The translations under genes and the position numbers were made by a program. DNA of 64,000 nucleotides. Origin: Dyella jiangningensis. Lineage in GTDB: Bacteria > Pseudomonadota > Gammaproteobacteria > Xanthomonadales > Rhodanobacteraceae. Where the stretch lies: positions 3,026,772 through 3,090,771 of the forward strand of contig CP007444.1 in NCBI GenBank assembly GCA_000632805.1, given 5' to 3'. Below the pieces are notes generated by a model that saw only the letters and a list, made by a program, of their open reading frames with translations, had not been told where the DNA came from and searched no databases. Positions 1 to 8,059 of this stretch are shown piece after piece; the first letter of the stretch is position 1, and each line of letters begins with the position of its first letter.

Positions 1-1
1 C

Positions 2-2386
2 CTCATCGGCACCGTGCTGATCCTTATCGTCGGCGCGCTCGCGGCAGGATGGTTCCTGCTGGCCGGCAGCCGCGCCAGGCTGGATGGCGAAGTGCGCGTC
101 GCCGGGCTGGGCGATGCGGTGGCCATAACGCGCGACGCCTTGGGCACGGCCACGCTGCAAGGCAAGAGCCGCGACGACATCAGCTACGCGCTCGGCTACG
201 TACACGGCCAGGAGCGCTTCTTCGCGATGGACCTGATGCGGCGCCTGCCTGCCGGCGAGCTTTCCGAACTGGTGGGCGCCAAGGCGCTGGATACCGACAT
301 CAACCACCGCCGCCATCGCCTGCGCGCCGTGGCCGAAGCGGCGTATGCCGCGCTGCCGCCGGAGCAGAAGCGCACGCTCGACCTCTACGCATCGGGCGTC
401 AACGCCGGCCTCTCGCATCTGCACGTGAAGCCTTGGGAATACCTGCTGCTCAACACCAAGCCGCAACCGTGGCGTCCGGAGGATTCGTTCCTGGTGATCG
501 CGGCGATGTATCTGGACCTCAACGGTGACGGCCGCAACGAGCGCGAGCTGCACATGGCTCAGTTGCGCGCGACCTTGCCGCGACCCGTGGCAGATTTCCT
601 GCTGTCGCCCGATCCCGATTGGGAGGCGCCGCTCAAGGGTGATCTCTCGCGCCCGCCGGTTATCCCCGGTGCCGAGGTATTCGACCTGCGTCATGCAGAA
701 CCCGCCACGCGCGCCGACAGCACCGCGCTTACCGCCGCCCTGCTGCCGGCGCTCGACCAGGCGCGTCCCGGCAGCAACAGCTTCGCGGTCTCCGGCAACC
801 TGACCGAGACGGGCGCCGCCATTCTCGCCAACGACATGCACCTGAGCCTGCGTGTGCCGAACATATGGTTTCGCGCACGGCTGCGTTATCCCGATCCGAC
901 CGCGCCCGGCGGCCAGCGCGACGCCAGCGGCGTCACCCTGCCCGGCACGCCGGCCTTGGTCGTCGGTTCCAATGGCCAGGTGGCCTGGGGTTTCACCAAC
1001 AGCTATGGCGACTGGCTGGACTGGGTGCGCGTGCAACGCGATCCGAACGATGCCAGCCATTACAAGGTGGCTGACGGCTGGGCCAGCATCGAGACGCACG
1101 GCGAAATCATCCGCATCAAGGATGCGCCCAGCCATACGCTGAAAGTGGAAATGACGCGTTGGGGCCCGATCATGGGCAAGGACACCGACGGCACGCCCCT
1201 CGCGCTGGCCTGGGTGGGTGATCGTCCGCGCGGCTACAACATCAACGTGATGCAGCTGGAACACGCGCCCACCATGCGCGCAGCGCTGGATCTCGCCTCT
1301 ACCATGGGCATGCCGCCGCAGAACCTGCTGGCAGCCGATGCTGCCGGCCATATCGGCTGGACGATTACCGGCAACTGCATTCCGCTGCGCAAGGGTTTCG
1401 ACCCGAGGGGCCCGGCGGACTGGTCCACGCCGGATACGGGCTGGATGGGCTGCGCCGATGCATCGCAATACCCTCGTATCGAGGATCCATCGGATGGCCG
1501 CCTGTGGACGGCAAACAACCGCACCGTCGATGGCACCGAACTCGAAATGGTGGGCAACGGCGGCCACGATCTTGGCGCACGCGCACAGCAGATCCGCGAC
1601 GACCTGCGCGGCCGCAACAGCTTCACGCCCGGCAACCTGCTGGACATCCAGCTCGACAACCGCGCCGTGATGCTCACGCGCTGGCAGCGATTGCTGCAGG
1701 ACACGCTCGCCGGCACGCACGATCCCGGCCTGGAGCAGCTTCGCCAGCTCACCGCCACCTGGACCGGCCGCGCGGCCATTGAAAGCGTGGATTACCGTCT
1801 GGTGCGCGCCTTCCGCGACAAGGTGAAGGAAGCCACGCTTGCACCGTTCGTGGCGCAGGTGAAGGCCAGGTACGACGACTTCGCGTGGCCCGGCATGATC
1901 GACGCCGAAGCCGCGGTGTGGGCGATGCTGCGCGACCGCCCCGCCAACCTGCTCGATCCGAAGTACGACAACTGGAATGCCCTGCTCACCGCGGCCGCAC
2001 ACGAGGTGGTGGACGAACTCGGCAGCCAGCCCGGCGGCCTCGCCGCGCGTACGTGGGGCGAGTACAACCGCACGCAAATCCGCAACCCGCTGTCGCGTGC
2101 GCTGCCTTCCTTCCTCGGCCGCGCGCTCGACATGCCGGACGAACCCGTGGCCGGCGATCACAACATGCCGCGCGTCGTCTCGCCGGGGTTCGGCGCCTCC
2201 GAACGCCTGGACGTGATGCCAGGCCACGAGGCACAAAGCATCCTGCACATGCCGGGCGGACAGAGCGGCCATCCGTTGTCGCCTTACCACGGCGCCGGCG
2301 AAGAGGACTGGGTAAATGGACGTCCAACACCGCTGCTGCCGGGCCCGGACCAGCACACGCTGACGCTGATGCCGGCCTCGTCATAA
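2..2386 (+). CDS. Penicillin acylase family Ntn hydrolase (5' partial)
   Basis: Penicillin/acyl-homoserine-lactone acylase family (Ntn hydrolase), exported and matured by self-cleavage. The reading frame is open to the window edge. A GTG at 14 could start a 790-aa product, but the hydrophobic anchor begins at once and the frame is open upstream, so the true start probably lies outside. Counting from the GTG, residues 1-17 form a hydrophobic signal/anchor, followed by the alpha-subunit region (GYVHGQERFFAMD near residue 61). The conserved junction is PGSNSFAVSG, where Ser254 would become the beta-subunit N-terminal nucleophile, and NDMHL follows shortly after. Total length fits the family (about 750-850 aa). 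The natural substrate cannot be deduced: penicillin acylase, AHL acylase and other amidases share this architecture. It converges with the Tad locus. Confidence 0.85.
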   Translation, partial: LIGTVLILIVGALAAGWFLLAGSRARLDGEVRVAGLGDAVAITRDALGTATLQGKSRDDISYALGYVHGQERFFAMDLMRRLPAGELSELVGAKALDTDINHRRHRLRAVAEAAYAALPPEQKRTLDLYASGVNAGLSHLHVKPWEYLLLNTKPQPWRPEDSFLVIAAMYLDLNGDGRNERELHMAQLRATLPRPVADFLLSPDPDWEAPLKGDLSRPPVIPGAEVFDLRHAEPATRADSTALTAALLPALDQARPGSNSFAVSGNLTETGAAILANDMHLSLRVPNIWFRARLRYPDPTAPGGQRDASGVTLPGTPALVVGSNGQVAWGFTNSYGDWLDWVRVQRDPNDASHYKVADGWASIETHGEIIRIKDAPSHTLKVEMTRWGPIMGKDTDGTPLALAWVGDRPRGYNINVMQLEHAPTMRAALDLASTMGMPPQNLLAADAAGHIGWTITGNCIPLRKGFDPRGPADWSTPDTGWMGCADASQYPRIEDPSDGRLWTANNRTVDGTELEMVGNGGHDLGARAQQIRDDLRGRNSFTPGNLLDIQLDNRAVMLTRWQRLLQDTLAGTHDPGLEQLRQLTATWTGRAAIESVDYRLVRAFRDKVKEATLAPFVAQVKARYDDFAWPGMIDAEAAVWAMLRDRPANLLDPKYDNWNALLTAAAHEVVDELGSQPGGLAARTWGEYNRTQIRNPLSRALPSFLGRALDMPDEPVAGDHNMPRVVSPGFGASERLDVMPGHEAQSILHMPGGQSGHPLSPYHGAGEEDWVNGRPTPLLPGPDQHTLTLMPASS

Positions 2387-2401
2387 GCGGTGAAACGAGG
2401 T

Positions 2402-2422
2402 GTTCGCGACGGAAGAGCGAAC
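2402..2422. terminator. Weak hairpin between convergent genes
   Basis: GTTCGC (2402-2407) pairs with GCGAAC (2417-2422) across a 9-nt loop in the 70-nt gap between the acylase and the last gene of the Tad locus. A GCATTTTGCG stretch follows. No clear U-tract, so termination function is only a possibility. Confidence 0.3.
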
Positions 2423-2456
2423 GCATTTTGCGTCTTGCAAGTGAGCAGGGATGGCG

Positions 2457-3104
2457 TCAGCGGCCTCGACGGGCGGTGGGCAGCATCACGCTCTTGGGTA
2501 TCGCGAAGACCTCGTCGTCGAGCGATACCTGCTCGAAACTCACGGTCTGCATGCGATAGCGGTGTTCGGCGAGGTCACGCGCGTCGAACGCGAGCACGAC
2601 GCCCGTGGTGGCATCGATCCAGAATTCGCCCTGGTCGGTGCCATGCGGACCGCCGCGTTCGGCGTGGCGGTAACGCCAGCCGGTCGCCTGTCGCCCGGCA
2701 ATCGTCTTGCTCTCCAGCTCCTGGCATGGAAAACCGAGATCCCAGCAGGGGCGTTTCGGATCAAGTCTGGTGACGCGACCGATCGCCACGCCACCCGCCG
2801 GTATGGCCTGGTGCGAGTTGGGCCGGATCAGCCAGGCATGATCCTTGTCGCGCAGGATGCGTCCACGCATGTCCGGTCCCGCGTCGAAGTCCACGCGCAC
2901 CTTGTCGCCGCTGAGCCAGGTGGTCAACACCATCGACCCTTCGCGCGCTACGCTCGCTGTGGCGGCACGAATGCCATCGCCCGTGATGACGGAAGCCAGC
3001 TTGATGTCCTTCGGCTCGTCCGCGGCAAGCGCACTTGGCAGCACGCAGGCCATGGCGAGCAGCGCAAGGCCGCGCCACAGGAGTCGCCGACTTCGCAACG
3101 TCAC
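2457..3104 (-). CDS. Exported protein, last gene of the Tad locus
   Basis: Predicted 215-aa secreted protein of unknown function. The start is a GTG at 3104 that overlaps the TGA of the upstream tadE-like gene (GTGA). The same frame is open far upstream, but that part is only the shadow of the neighbouring gene. Residues 1-27 are a clear signal peptide (LALLAMACVLPSALA then AADEP). The mature part is beta-rich, with LTTWLSGDKVRVDFD, a Cys pair near PCWDLGFPC, and a segment reading TTGVVLAFDARDL. This resembles small periplasmic beta proteins of the DUF4412/LolA-like type, but that is a weak impression. The 4-nt coupling suggests co-translation with the pilus genes. Confidence 0.7.
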   Translation of the reverse strand: MTLRSRRLLWRGLALLAMACVLPSALAADEPKDIKLASVITGDGIRAATASVAREGSMVLTTWLSGDKVRVDFDAGPDMRGRILRDKDHAWLIRPNSHQAIPAGGVAIGRVTRLDPKRPCWDLGFPCQELESKTIAGRQATGWRYRHAERGGPHGTDQGEFWIDATTGVVLAFDARDLAEHRYRMQTVSFEQVSLDDEVFAIPKSVMLPTARRGR

Positions 3105-3766
3105 GGCAGCAACCCGCTGTCGCGGATCGGCGTCTGCATGCGAACCATCGCCTGCGTGGCGATGGGCAGCCGCCCGCTCTCCAGCATGGCGACTTCCTGC
3201 GCACTCATGCCTTGATAGAAGGCCAGCCGGTAGACGCCGAGGATGATCTTGTCGATCACCGGCACGATCATCTTGTAGCCGTACACCACGCGGATCTTCA
3301 GCACGTTGGCATCCTGCACCGTCAACCCGCTGCGGCCGCCGGTCGATGTGGAGCGATAAGGCAGGCTGTCGTTGGGAATCGCATCGACGCCGTCGAACTG
3401 GCGCACCTTCCAGTCGGCGAATGCGGCCTTGGTCGGGCTGATGACCTGGATCTGCGCAGCGAGTGGATTGAGCGCATCGGCATAAGCTTTCGCATAGGCG
3501 CCCAGCACGGCGGCATTGCCTGCCTCGGTGCTGTAAAGCGGCATGAGGCCGCGCGCCAGGCCCACACGCATGGCATCCATTTCCACACCATGCGTGGCTC
3601 CGTTGCGCGCGGCTTCCAGCGCGGCATAGTCGACCAGGCTCTTGGCCCGATAGAACAGGATCATCTGGAAGATGCCCAGCAGGAACGTGCCGAACACGAC
3701 CATCACCACGCAGGTTTCGACCACGCTCTGGCCGCGCTGCCGCTGCCGGACGGAACGCCGCTTCAT
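3101..3766 (-). CDS. tadE: TadE-like pseudopilin (second copy)
   Basis: TadE-type minor pilin/assembly protein of the Tad secretion system, 221 aa. The N-terminus is basic (MKRRSVRQRQ), followed by RGQSVVE, a type IV prepilin-like motif with the conserved Glu, and a single hydrophobic helix (residues about 18-40). The remainder would be outside the inner membrane. A prepilin peptidase would be expected to cut near the RGQS junction; none is encoded in the window. The gene overlaps the TPR gene upstream by 4 nt (ATGA, 3763-3766) and the exported-protein gene downstream by 4 nt (GTGA), so it sits inside a tightly coupled operon. Another TadE-like protein is encoded at 11059-11955. Confidence 0.8.
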   Translation of the reverse strand: MKRRSVRQRQRGQSVVETCVVMVVFGTFLLGIFQMILFYRAKSLVDYAALEAARNGATHGVEMDAMRVGLARGLMPLYSTEAGNAAVLGAYAKAYADALNPLAAQIQVISPTKAAFADWKVRQFDGVDAIPNDSLPYRSTSTGGRSGLTVQDANVLKIRVVYGYKMIVPVIDKIILGVYRLAFYQGMSAQEVAMLESGRLPIATQAMVRMQTPIRDSGLLP

Positions 3767-4269
3767 GGTCCGCGGCCCGCATCCGTGGACGTTGGTGCGG
3801 GTGCGCGACTGCCATCGGACGCCGACGTGAGGCGCGCAATGCCATCCACAAGCTGCGTGCTCTGCTGCTGCAGCGTGGGATCGTTGCCGTTTGCATCGAC
3901 CGCGCTTTCCGAGAATGCAGCCGCCGCCTGGCGCAGACGCAACACGCCCAGGTTGTGCCAGGCCTTCGCGTGCTTGGGCTCGATCTTCAACGCCTGCTGA
4001 TAGGCATCCACCGCCTGCTCCGGCTGCCCCATGCGCACATACGCATTGCCGAGGCGAAACCAGGCGTCGGCATTGGTCGGCAGCTGGTTGGCGAGCTTCT
4101 GGTAGCTCGCCAGCGCCTGTTCGGGACGTCCGCCTGACGCGTCGCGCTCGGCCTGCTCCTGCAGCGCCTTGATGCCAGCCAACGTGGGCTTGGGTGAACT
4201 GGACGATGCACAGGCAGCGAGCAAGGCGCAGGCCAGTGCTGTCATCGCGATGCGCAGCGTGTCACTCAT
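3763..4269 (-). CDS. tadD: TadD-like TPR lipoprotein
   Basis: Predicted outer-membrane or periplasmic lipoprotein with tetratricopeptide repeats, matching TadD, a pilotin-like assembly factor of Tad systems. I use the ATG at 4269 (MSDTLRIAMT); an in-frame ATG six codons upstream is possible. A signal peptide ends in the lipobox LLAAC, followed by a Ser-rich linker (ASSSSPKP). Two good TPR units follow: one around PEQALASYQKLANQLP, the other around AWFRLGNAYVRMGQPEQAV, then AWHNLGVLRLRQA. The C-terminus is low-complexity. It overlaps the next gene by 4 nt and lies 3 nt from the DUF192 gene's end. Confidence 0.8.
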   Translation of the reverse strand: MSDTLRIAMTALACALLAACASSSSPKPTLAGIKALQEQAERDASGGRPEQALASYQKLANQLPTNADAWFRLGNAYVRMGQPEQAVDAYQQALKIEPKHAKAWHNLGVLRLRQAAAAFSESAVDANGNDPTLQQQSTQLVDGIARLTSASDGSRAPAPTSTDAGRGP

Positions 4270-4619
4270 GCGGACTCCCATATCCATGCGTCTCCCAGGC
4301 TGGGCTTCAGGCGGCTCAGCGCGCCCGATGCGAATTCAATGGTTTGGTGGGCGCCGCGCGCGCGGCGCATTCGCCAGGGCTCGACATGCTCATGGCAATC
4401 GATCACACCGCCGCTGCGGTCGAGAAACACCAGGTCGAGCGGATACCGCATGCCGATCGTGTGGACGCTGCCGCATGGCACCAGCCACAAGGCTTCGCCG
4501 CGTTCGACACTCAGCGGCGCGCGTCCCAGTAACCCGCGCAGGCGCGACCAGGGTCGATCAGCGCGCCAGGCCTTCGTTGCAATCAATTGCCCACCGCTTC
4601 GGATGACGCCGCACCTCAC
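4266..4619 (-). CDS. DUF192 family protein inside the Tad locus
   Basis: 117-aa DUF192 protein. The start is a GTG at 4619 overlapping the tadC stop (GTGA); a longer open frame upstream in this frame is the shadow of tadC. Family hallmarks seen are RLRGLLGRAPL, then LVPCGSVHTIGMRYPLDLVF (the usual C-x-S-I-H-T-x-x-M-x-x-x-I/L-D core), and the DRSGGVIDC strand. DUF192 folds into a small beta barrel of unknown biochemical role and is often exported, but no signal peptide is visible here. Its coupling between tadC and tadD suggests a role in, or regulation with, the pilus system; that is inference. Confidence 0.8.
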   Translation of the reverse strand: MRCGVIRSGGQLIATKAWRADRPWSRLRGLLGRAPLSVERGEALWLVPCGSVHTIGMRYPLDLVFLDRSGGVIDCHEHVEPWRMRRARGAHQTIEFASGALSRLKPSLGDAWIWESA

Positions 4620-5506
4620 AAAATGCCCTCCTCCTGCATGCGCAGGAAGATGAAGTAGCCGAGCATCAGGAAGATCAGCGGAAAGAAGAACATCACCAGC
4701 GGCAGCATCATCTTGACGGGCGCTTCCAGCGCCAGTTTCTCCGCGCGCAGGAAACGTTCCTCGCGGCGTTGCGATGCCTGGGCGCGCAAGGTGTCGCCCA
4801 GGCTGGCCCCGACGCGATCGGCCTGGATCAGCGTGCCGGTGAAGCTCGAGATCTGCGGCATGTCCATGCGTTCGGACATGCGCGACAGCGCCTCGGAACG
4901 CGGCAGCCCCGAGCGCACGTCGCGCAGCAGACGGGTAAATTCCTGCCCCAACGGGCCTGGCGGACCCTTCTGCGTGGCCTGCTCGATGCCGCCCGTGACG
5001 TTGAGCCCCGCCTCCACCGCCATCGTGATGAAGTCGAGGTAGACCGGGAGGTCCTTGATCACCTGGCGTCGCCGTTTGTTGCGACGCTCGCCCAGCCACA
5101 GGTTCGGGTAAAACCAGCCCAGCACCGCACCGAAGCCGATCGCGCTGACATAGAGCGTCAGCCCCTGCGCCTTGAGCAGCCCGAGCAGCAGCCACATGAA
5201 CAGCGCCACCAATCCCGCGGCCACGACGCGCAGGCCCCACAACTGTTCCGGGCTGAGCACGAAATCCTGTCCGGCCGTCTGCAGTTCGCGATGCGCGCGC
5301 TCCAGTTTGTCCGGCGTCAGGCGTGGACCGATCACGAAGGTGGCCGCGTTGACCAACGGCCAGATCATGCGCAGCCCGAACGGCAGCGGATCCTGGAAAT
5401 GGCGATCGGCCTGGGGCACTTCGCGCATGAAGCCATACACCGACCAGATGACCAGGCCGATGCAGGCGCCCGCGCATACGGAAAGCACGATGAGCAGGAA
5501 GGTCAT
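4616..5506 (-). CDS. tadC: TadC inner-membrane platform protein
   Basis: Type II secretion GspF-family protein, the TadC half of the TadB/TadC inner-membrane platform for Flp pilus assembly. The chosen start, ATG 5506 (MTFLLIVLSVC), forms an ATGA overlap with the tadB stop; an ATG nine codons earlier is less likely. 296 aa. Hydrophobic segments lie near the N-terminus (residues 2-24), around residues 100-140, and at the C-terminus (MMLPLVMFFFPLIFLMLGYF). The central cytoplasmic T2SSF domain includes DLPVYLDFITMAVEAGLN and GTLIQADRVGASLGDTLR, typical of the family. Next to tadB and tadA, as in other Tad clusters. Confidence 0.92.
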   Translation of the reverse strand: MTFLLIVLSVCAGACIGLVIWSVYGFMREVPQADRHFQDPLPFGLRMIWPLVNAATFVIGPRLTPDKLERAHRELQTAGQDFVLSPEQLWGLRVVAAGLVALFMWLLLGLLKAQGLTLYVSAIGFGAVLGWFYPNLWLGERRNKRRRQVIKDLPVYLDFITMAVEAGLNVTGGIEQATQKGPPGPLGQEFTRLLRDVRSGLPRSEALSRMSERMDMPQISSFTGTLIQADRVGASLGDTLRAQASQRREERFLRAEKLALEAPVKMMLPLVMFFFPLIFLMLGYFIFLRMQEEGIL

Positions 5507-6345
5507 ATGTCGATACTCATGATCTTGCGACACATGCGGTAACCCAGGTACTCCATCACCGCGCAGATGGCGATGACCACCCAGCCGATGGGCGTGTGGT
5601 ACATGGCCCGCATCGTGTCGGGATAGGCGAACGTCAGAAAGGCGATCAGCCCGGCCGGCATCATGGCCATCACGATGCCTTGCAAACGTCCCTGCGCGGT
5701 GAGCGACTTCACCTTGCCTTCCATGATCTGCCGTCGCCGCAAGGTGTCCGAGAGCGATGCGAGAATCTCGGCAAGATTGCCGCCGACCTCGCGCGAGATG
5801 CCTACCGCCGACACGAACAGCGCCACGTCCTGCACCGGCACGCGCTCGTTGAAATGCGTCAGCGCATCATCGAGCTTCACGCCCATGCGCTGTTCGCGCA
5901 GCACCAGTGCGAACTCCTGCGCGAGGGGCGGTTCGATATCGCGCGCCAGGCTTTCGAGCGCAGGCGTAAACCCCAGGCCTGCCCGCATGCTTCCGGCAAT
6001 CATCATGAGTCCGTCCGGCAGCTGCGACTGGATGCGATCCACACGCCGCTGGCGCATCCACGTGTAGACCTTTTTCGGCAGCACGAAGATCAGCACCAGC
6101 ACGGCGCCCGCCAGCAACGGATTGCCGGTCGCCGCCCACAACACCAGGGGCAGCAGCACCATCGCGATCACGTTGAAGCGGAACAGGTTGCGCGTGTCCA
6201 TGAACATGAACATGTCGGCGAGGTTGAACCTCGCCTGCTCGGTGAACGTCTCCTGGTAACGCCCCCAGAACACGGTGGACGAGCGCGCCATCAGGAACCC
6301 CACCAGGGTCACGCAAGCGAATACGGCGATGGCGATGCCAAGCAT
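5503..6345 (-). CDS. tadB: TadB inner-membrane platform protein
   Basis: GspF-family membrane protein, the TadB half of the platform. ATG at 6345 (MLGIAIAVFACV) begins 1 nt after the tadA stop; the open frame upstream of it is shadow. 280 aa. Hydrophobic segments occupy residues about 1-17, 60-95 and two near the C-terminus (LQGIVMAMMPAGLIAFLTFA and GWVVIAICAVMEYLGY). The T2SSF core shows QLPDGLMMIAGSMRAGLGF and LFVSAVGISREVGGNLAEIL. Translationally coupled to tadC through a 4-nt overlap. Confidence 0.92.
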   Translation of the reverse strand: MLGIAIAVFACVTLVGFLMARSSTVFWGRYQETFTEQARFNLADMFMFMDTRNLFRFNVIAMVLLPLVLWAATGNPLLAGAVLVLIFVLPKKVYTWMRQRRVDRIQSQLPDGLMMIAGSMRAGLGFTPALESLARDIEPPLAQEFALVLREQRMGVKLDDALTHFNERVPVQDVALFVSAVGISREVGGNLAEILASLSDTLRRRQIMEGKVKSLTAQGRLQGIVMAMMPAGLIAFLTFAYPDTMRAMYHTPIGWVVIAICAVMEYLGYRMCRKIMSIDI

Positions 6346-6346
6346 G

Positions 6347-8050
6347 TCAGCGCTCCTCGCCTTCGGGACGGAAGATGCCCAGGTCGACGGACACCCCCCG
6401 GGCCGCCAGTTCCTCGTAGAACTCCGGGACCGAGCCCGTGGCGGCGAACTGGCCGCGTACCTTGCCACCCGGCCCACCCTGGTCGCGCGCGCGGAACACG
6501 AACAGGTCCTGCGTCTGGATGGTGCCGCTCTCGATGCCGGTGATCTCGCAGATGTGCGTGATCTTGCGCGAGCCACAGGGGAAGCGTCGCTGGTGGATGA
6601 TGAGATCGATGGCCGACGCGATCTGCTCGCGCACCACCACCATCGGCAGGTCCATGCCCGACATCATCACCATCACCTCAAGGCGCGACAGTGCATCGCG
6701 CGGCGAGTTGGCGTGCGCCGTGGTCAGCGAACCCTCGTGCCCGGTATTCATCGCCTGCAGCATGTCCAGCGCTTCGCCGCCACGGCACTCGCCCACCACG
6801 ATGCGATCCGGTCGCATGCGCAAAGCGTTGCGCACCAGGTCGCGGATGGTGATCAACCCCTTGCCCTCCACATTGGCCGGCCTCGACTCCATGGCCACCA
6901 GATTGGGCTGGTTGAGCTTGAGTTCGGCCGCGTCTTCGATGGTGACGATGCGTTCGTGGTCGGGAATGAAGTTGGAAAGAATATTCAGCAGCGTGGTCTT
7001 GCCCGAGCCGGTGCCGCCCGTGACGACCACGTTGCGGCGCTCGCGCACCGCCACCTGCACGAATTCCAGCATCTCGCGGTTGATCGAGCCGTACTTGAGC
7101 AAGTCCTCGCCACTGAGCTTGCGCTTGCTGAACTTACGGATGCTGATGCTCGGACCACGCAGCGCGACCGGCGGAATCACGGCATTCACGCGCGAGCCAT
7201 CGGTAAGGCGGGCATCGACCATCGGCGAGCTTTCGTCGATGCGTCGGCCGATGGGCGCAACGATACGCTCGATGGCGGCGATCACCGCCTTGTCGTTGGT
7301 GAAGATCACCGGCGACTTCTCGATGCGGCCGGAGCGCTCGATGAAGATCTCGTCGTGGCAGTTCACCATCACTTCGGTCACGGTGTCGTCTTCGAGCAAA
7401 TCCTCGAGCGGCCCCAGGCCAATGGCCTCGTCGAGCACTTCCTTGGCCAGGCGACGGCGATTGATGGTCTTGGGCAGTTCCTCGACGAACTCGCGATCGA
7501 TGATCTCCTCGATCAGCGCCGCCGTCTTGCTGCGAAGCTCCTCATCGCTCATGCCCCGTACGTCCACGCGTCGAAGATCCATCTGCCGCACCAGTGATTG
7601 ATGCACGCGCGTGCGCCACTCCAGCATGTCCGGCGGCATCACCACCGTGGAAGGCACGTTGGTGGCCTCGGCGCGTGTCGCTCCTGGCTCCGGCAGGTCG
7701 GCCTGCGGCTCATGGTTCGACGCCGCCTGCAACGGTCCTTTCACATGGTCGCTAGGCGCTTCGGCCAGCACGCGCAGGCGATAGGCGCCGATCAGTACGA
7801 TGTCGTCGCGCTGCAGCGGGCCGTGTTCGCTCTGCACCCGCTCGCCGTTGACCGTGATGGGCGCGCGGCTGCTCAACACCTCGATGAACACACCCATCTT
7901 GCGCGCACTGAGCGTCGCGTGTTCCTTGGCGATGTTCCATCCCTGCAGGATGACCAGATTGTCCTCGCCTCGCCCGATGCCGCAGCTCGTATTCAGGCAC
8001 CGCACCTGGCGCGGGTCGCGGTTGGCCGTTTCGATCAAAACCTCGAACAT
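6347..8050 (-). CDS. tadA: TadA/CpaF secretion ATPase with N-terminal FHA domain
   Basis: Motor ATPase of the Tad pilus (VirB11/CpaF type), 567 aa. Residues about 1-100 form a forkhead-associated (FHA) domain: GIGRGEDNLVI, then IAKEHATL, then ITVNGERV. The usual pThr-contacting Ser of the S-x-x-H motif is Ala here (AKEH), so phospho-threonine binding is uncertain. A proline-rich linker follows. The ATPase domain carries Walker A GGTGSGKTT at about residues 342-350, the Asp-box region VTIEDAAELKL, the RIVVGECRGGEALDML segment and the His box GSLTTAHANSPRDAL. Most TadA proteins lack the FHA domain; FHA-CpaF fusions occur in some lineages. It may stand in for regulatory input normally supplied by a separate protein. 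Confidence 0.93.
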   Translation of the reverse strand: MFEVLIETANRDPRQVRCLNTSCGIGRGEDNLVILQGWNIAKEHATLSARKMGVFIEVLSSRAPITVNGERVQSEHGPLQRDDIVLIGAYRLRVLAEAPSDHVKGPLQAASNHEPQADLPEPGATRAEATNVPSTVVMPPDMLEWRTRVHQSLVRQMDLRRVDVRGMSDEELRSKTAALIEEIIDREFVEELPKTINRRRLAKEVLDEAIGLGPLEDLLEDDTVTEVMVNCHDEIFIERSGRIEKSPVIFTNDKAVIAAIERIVAPIGRRIDESSPMVDARLTDGSRVNAVIPPVALRGPSISIRKFSKRKLSGEDLLKYGSINREMLEFVQVAVRERRNVVVTGGTGSGKTTLLNILSNFIPDHERIVTIEDAAELKLNQPNLVAMESRPANVEGKGLITIRDLVRNALRMRPDRIVVGECRGGEALDMLQAMNTGHEGSLTTAHANSPRDALSRLEVMVMMSGMDLPMVVVREQIASAIDLIIHQRRFPCGSRKITHICEITGIESGTIQTQDLFVFRARDQGGPGGKVRGQFAATGSVPEFYEELAARGVSVDLGIFRPEGEER

Positions 8051-8059
8051 GCATCCACC

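Noticed and set aside
3105-3896. N-terminal extension of the exported protein at 2457-3104.
   Set aside because: The extra 264 codons are the antisense-frame shadow of the TadE-like and TPR genes; the GTG at 3104 overlaps the upstream stop and begins a signal peptide.
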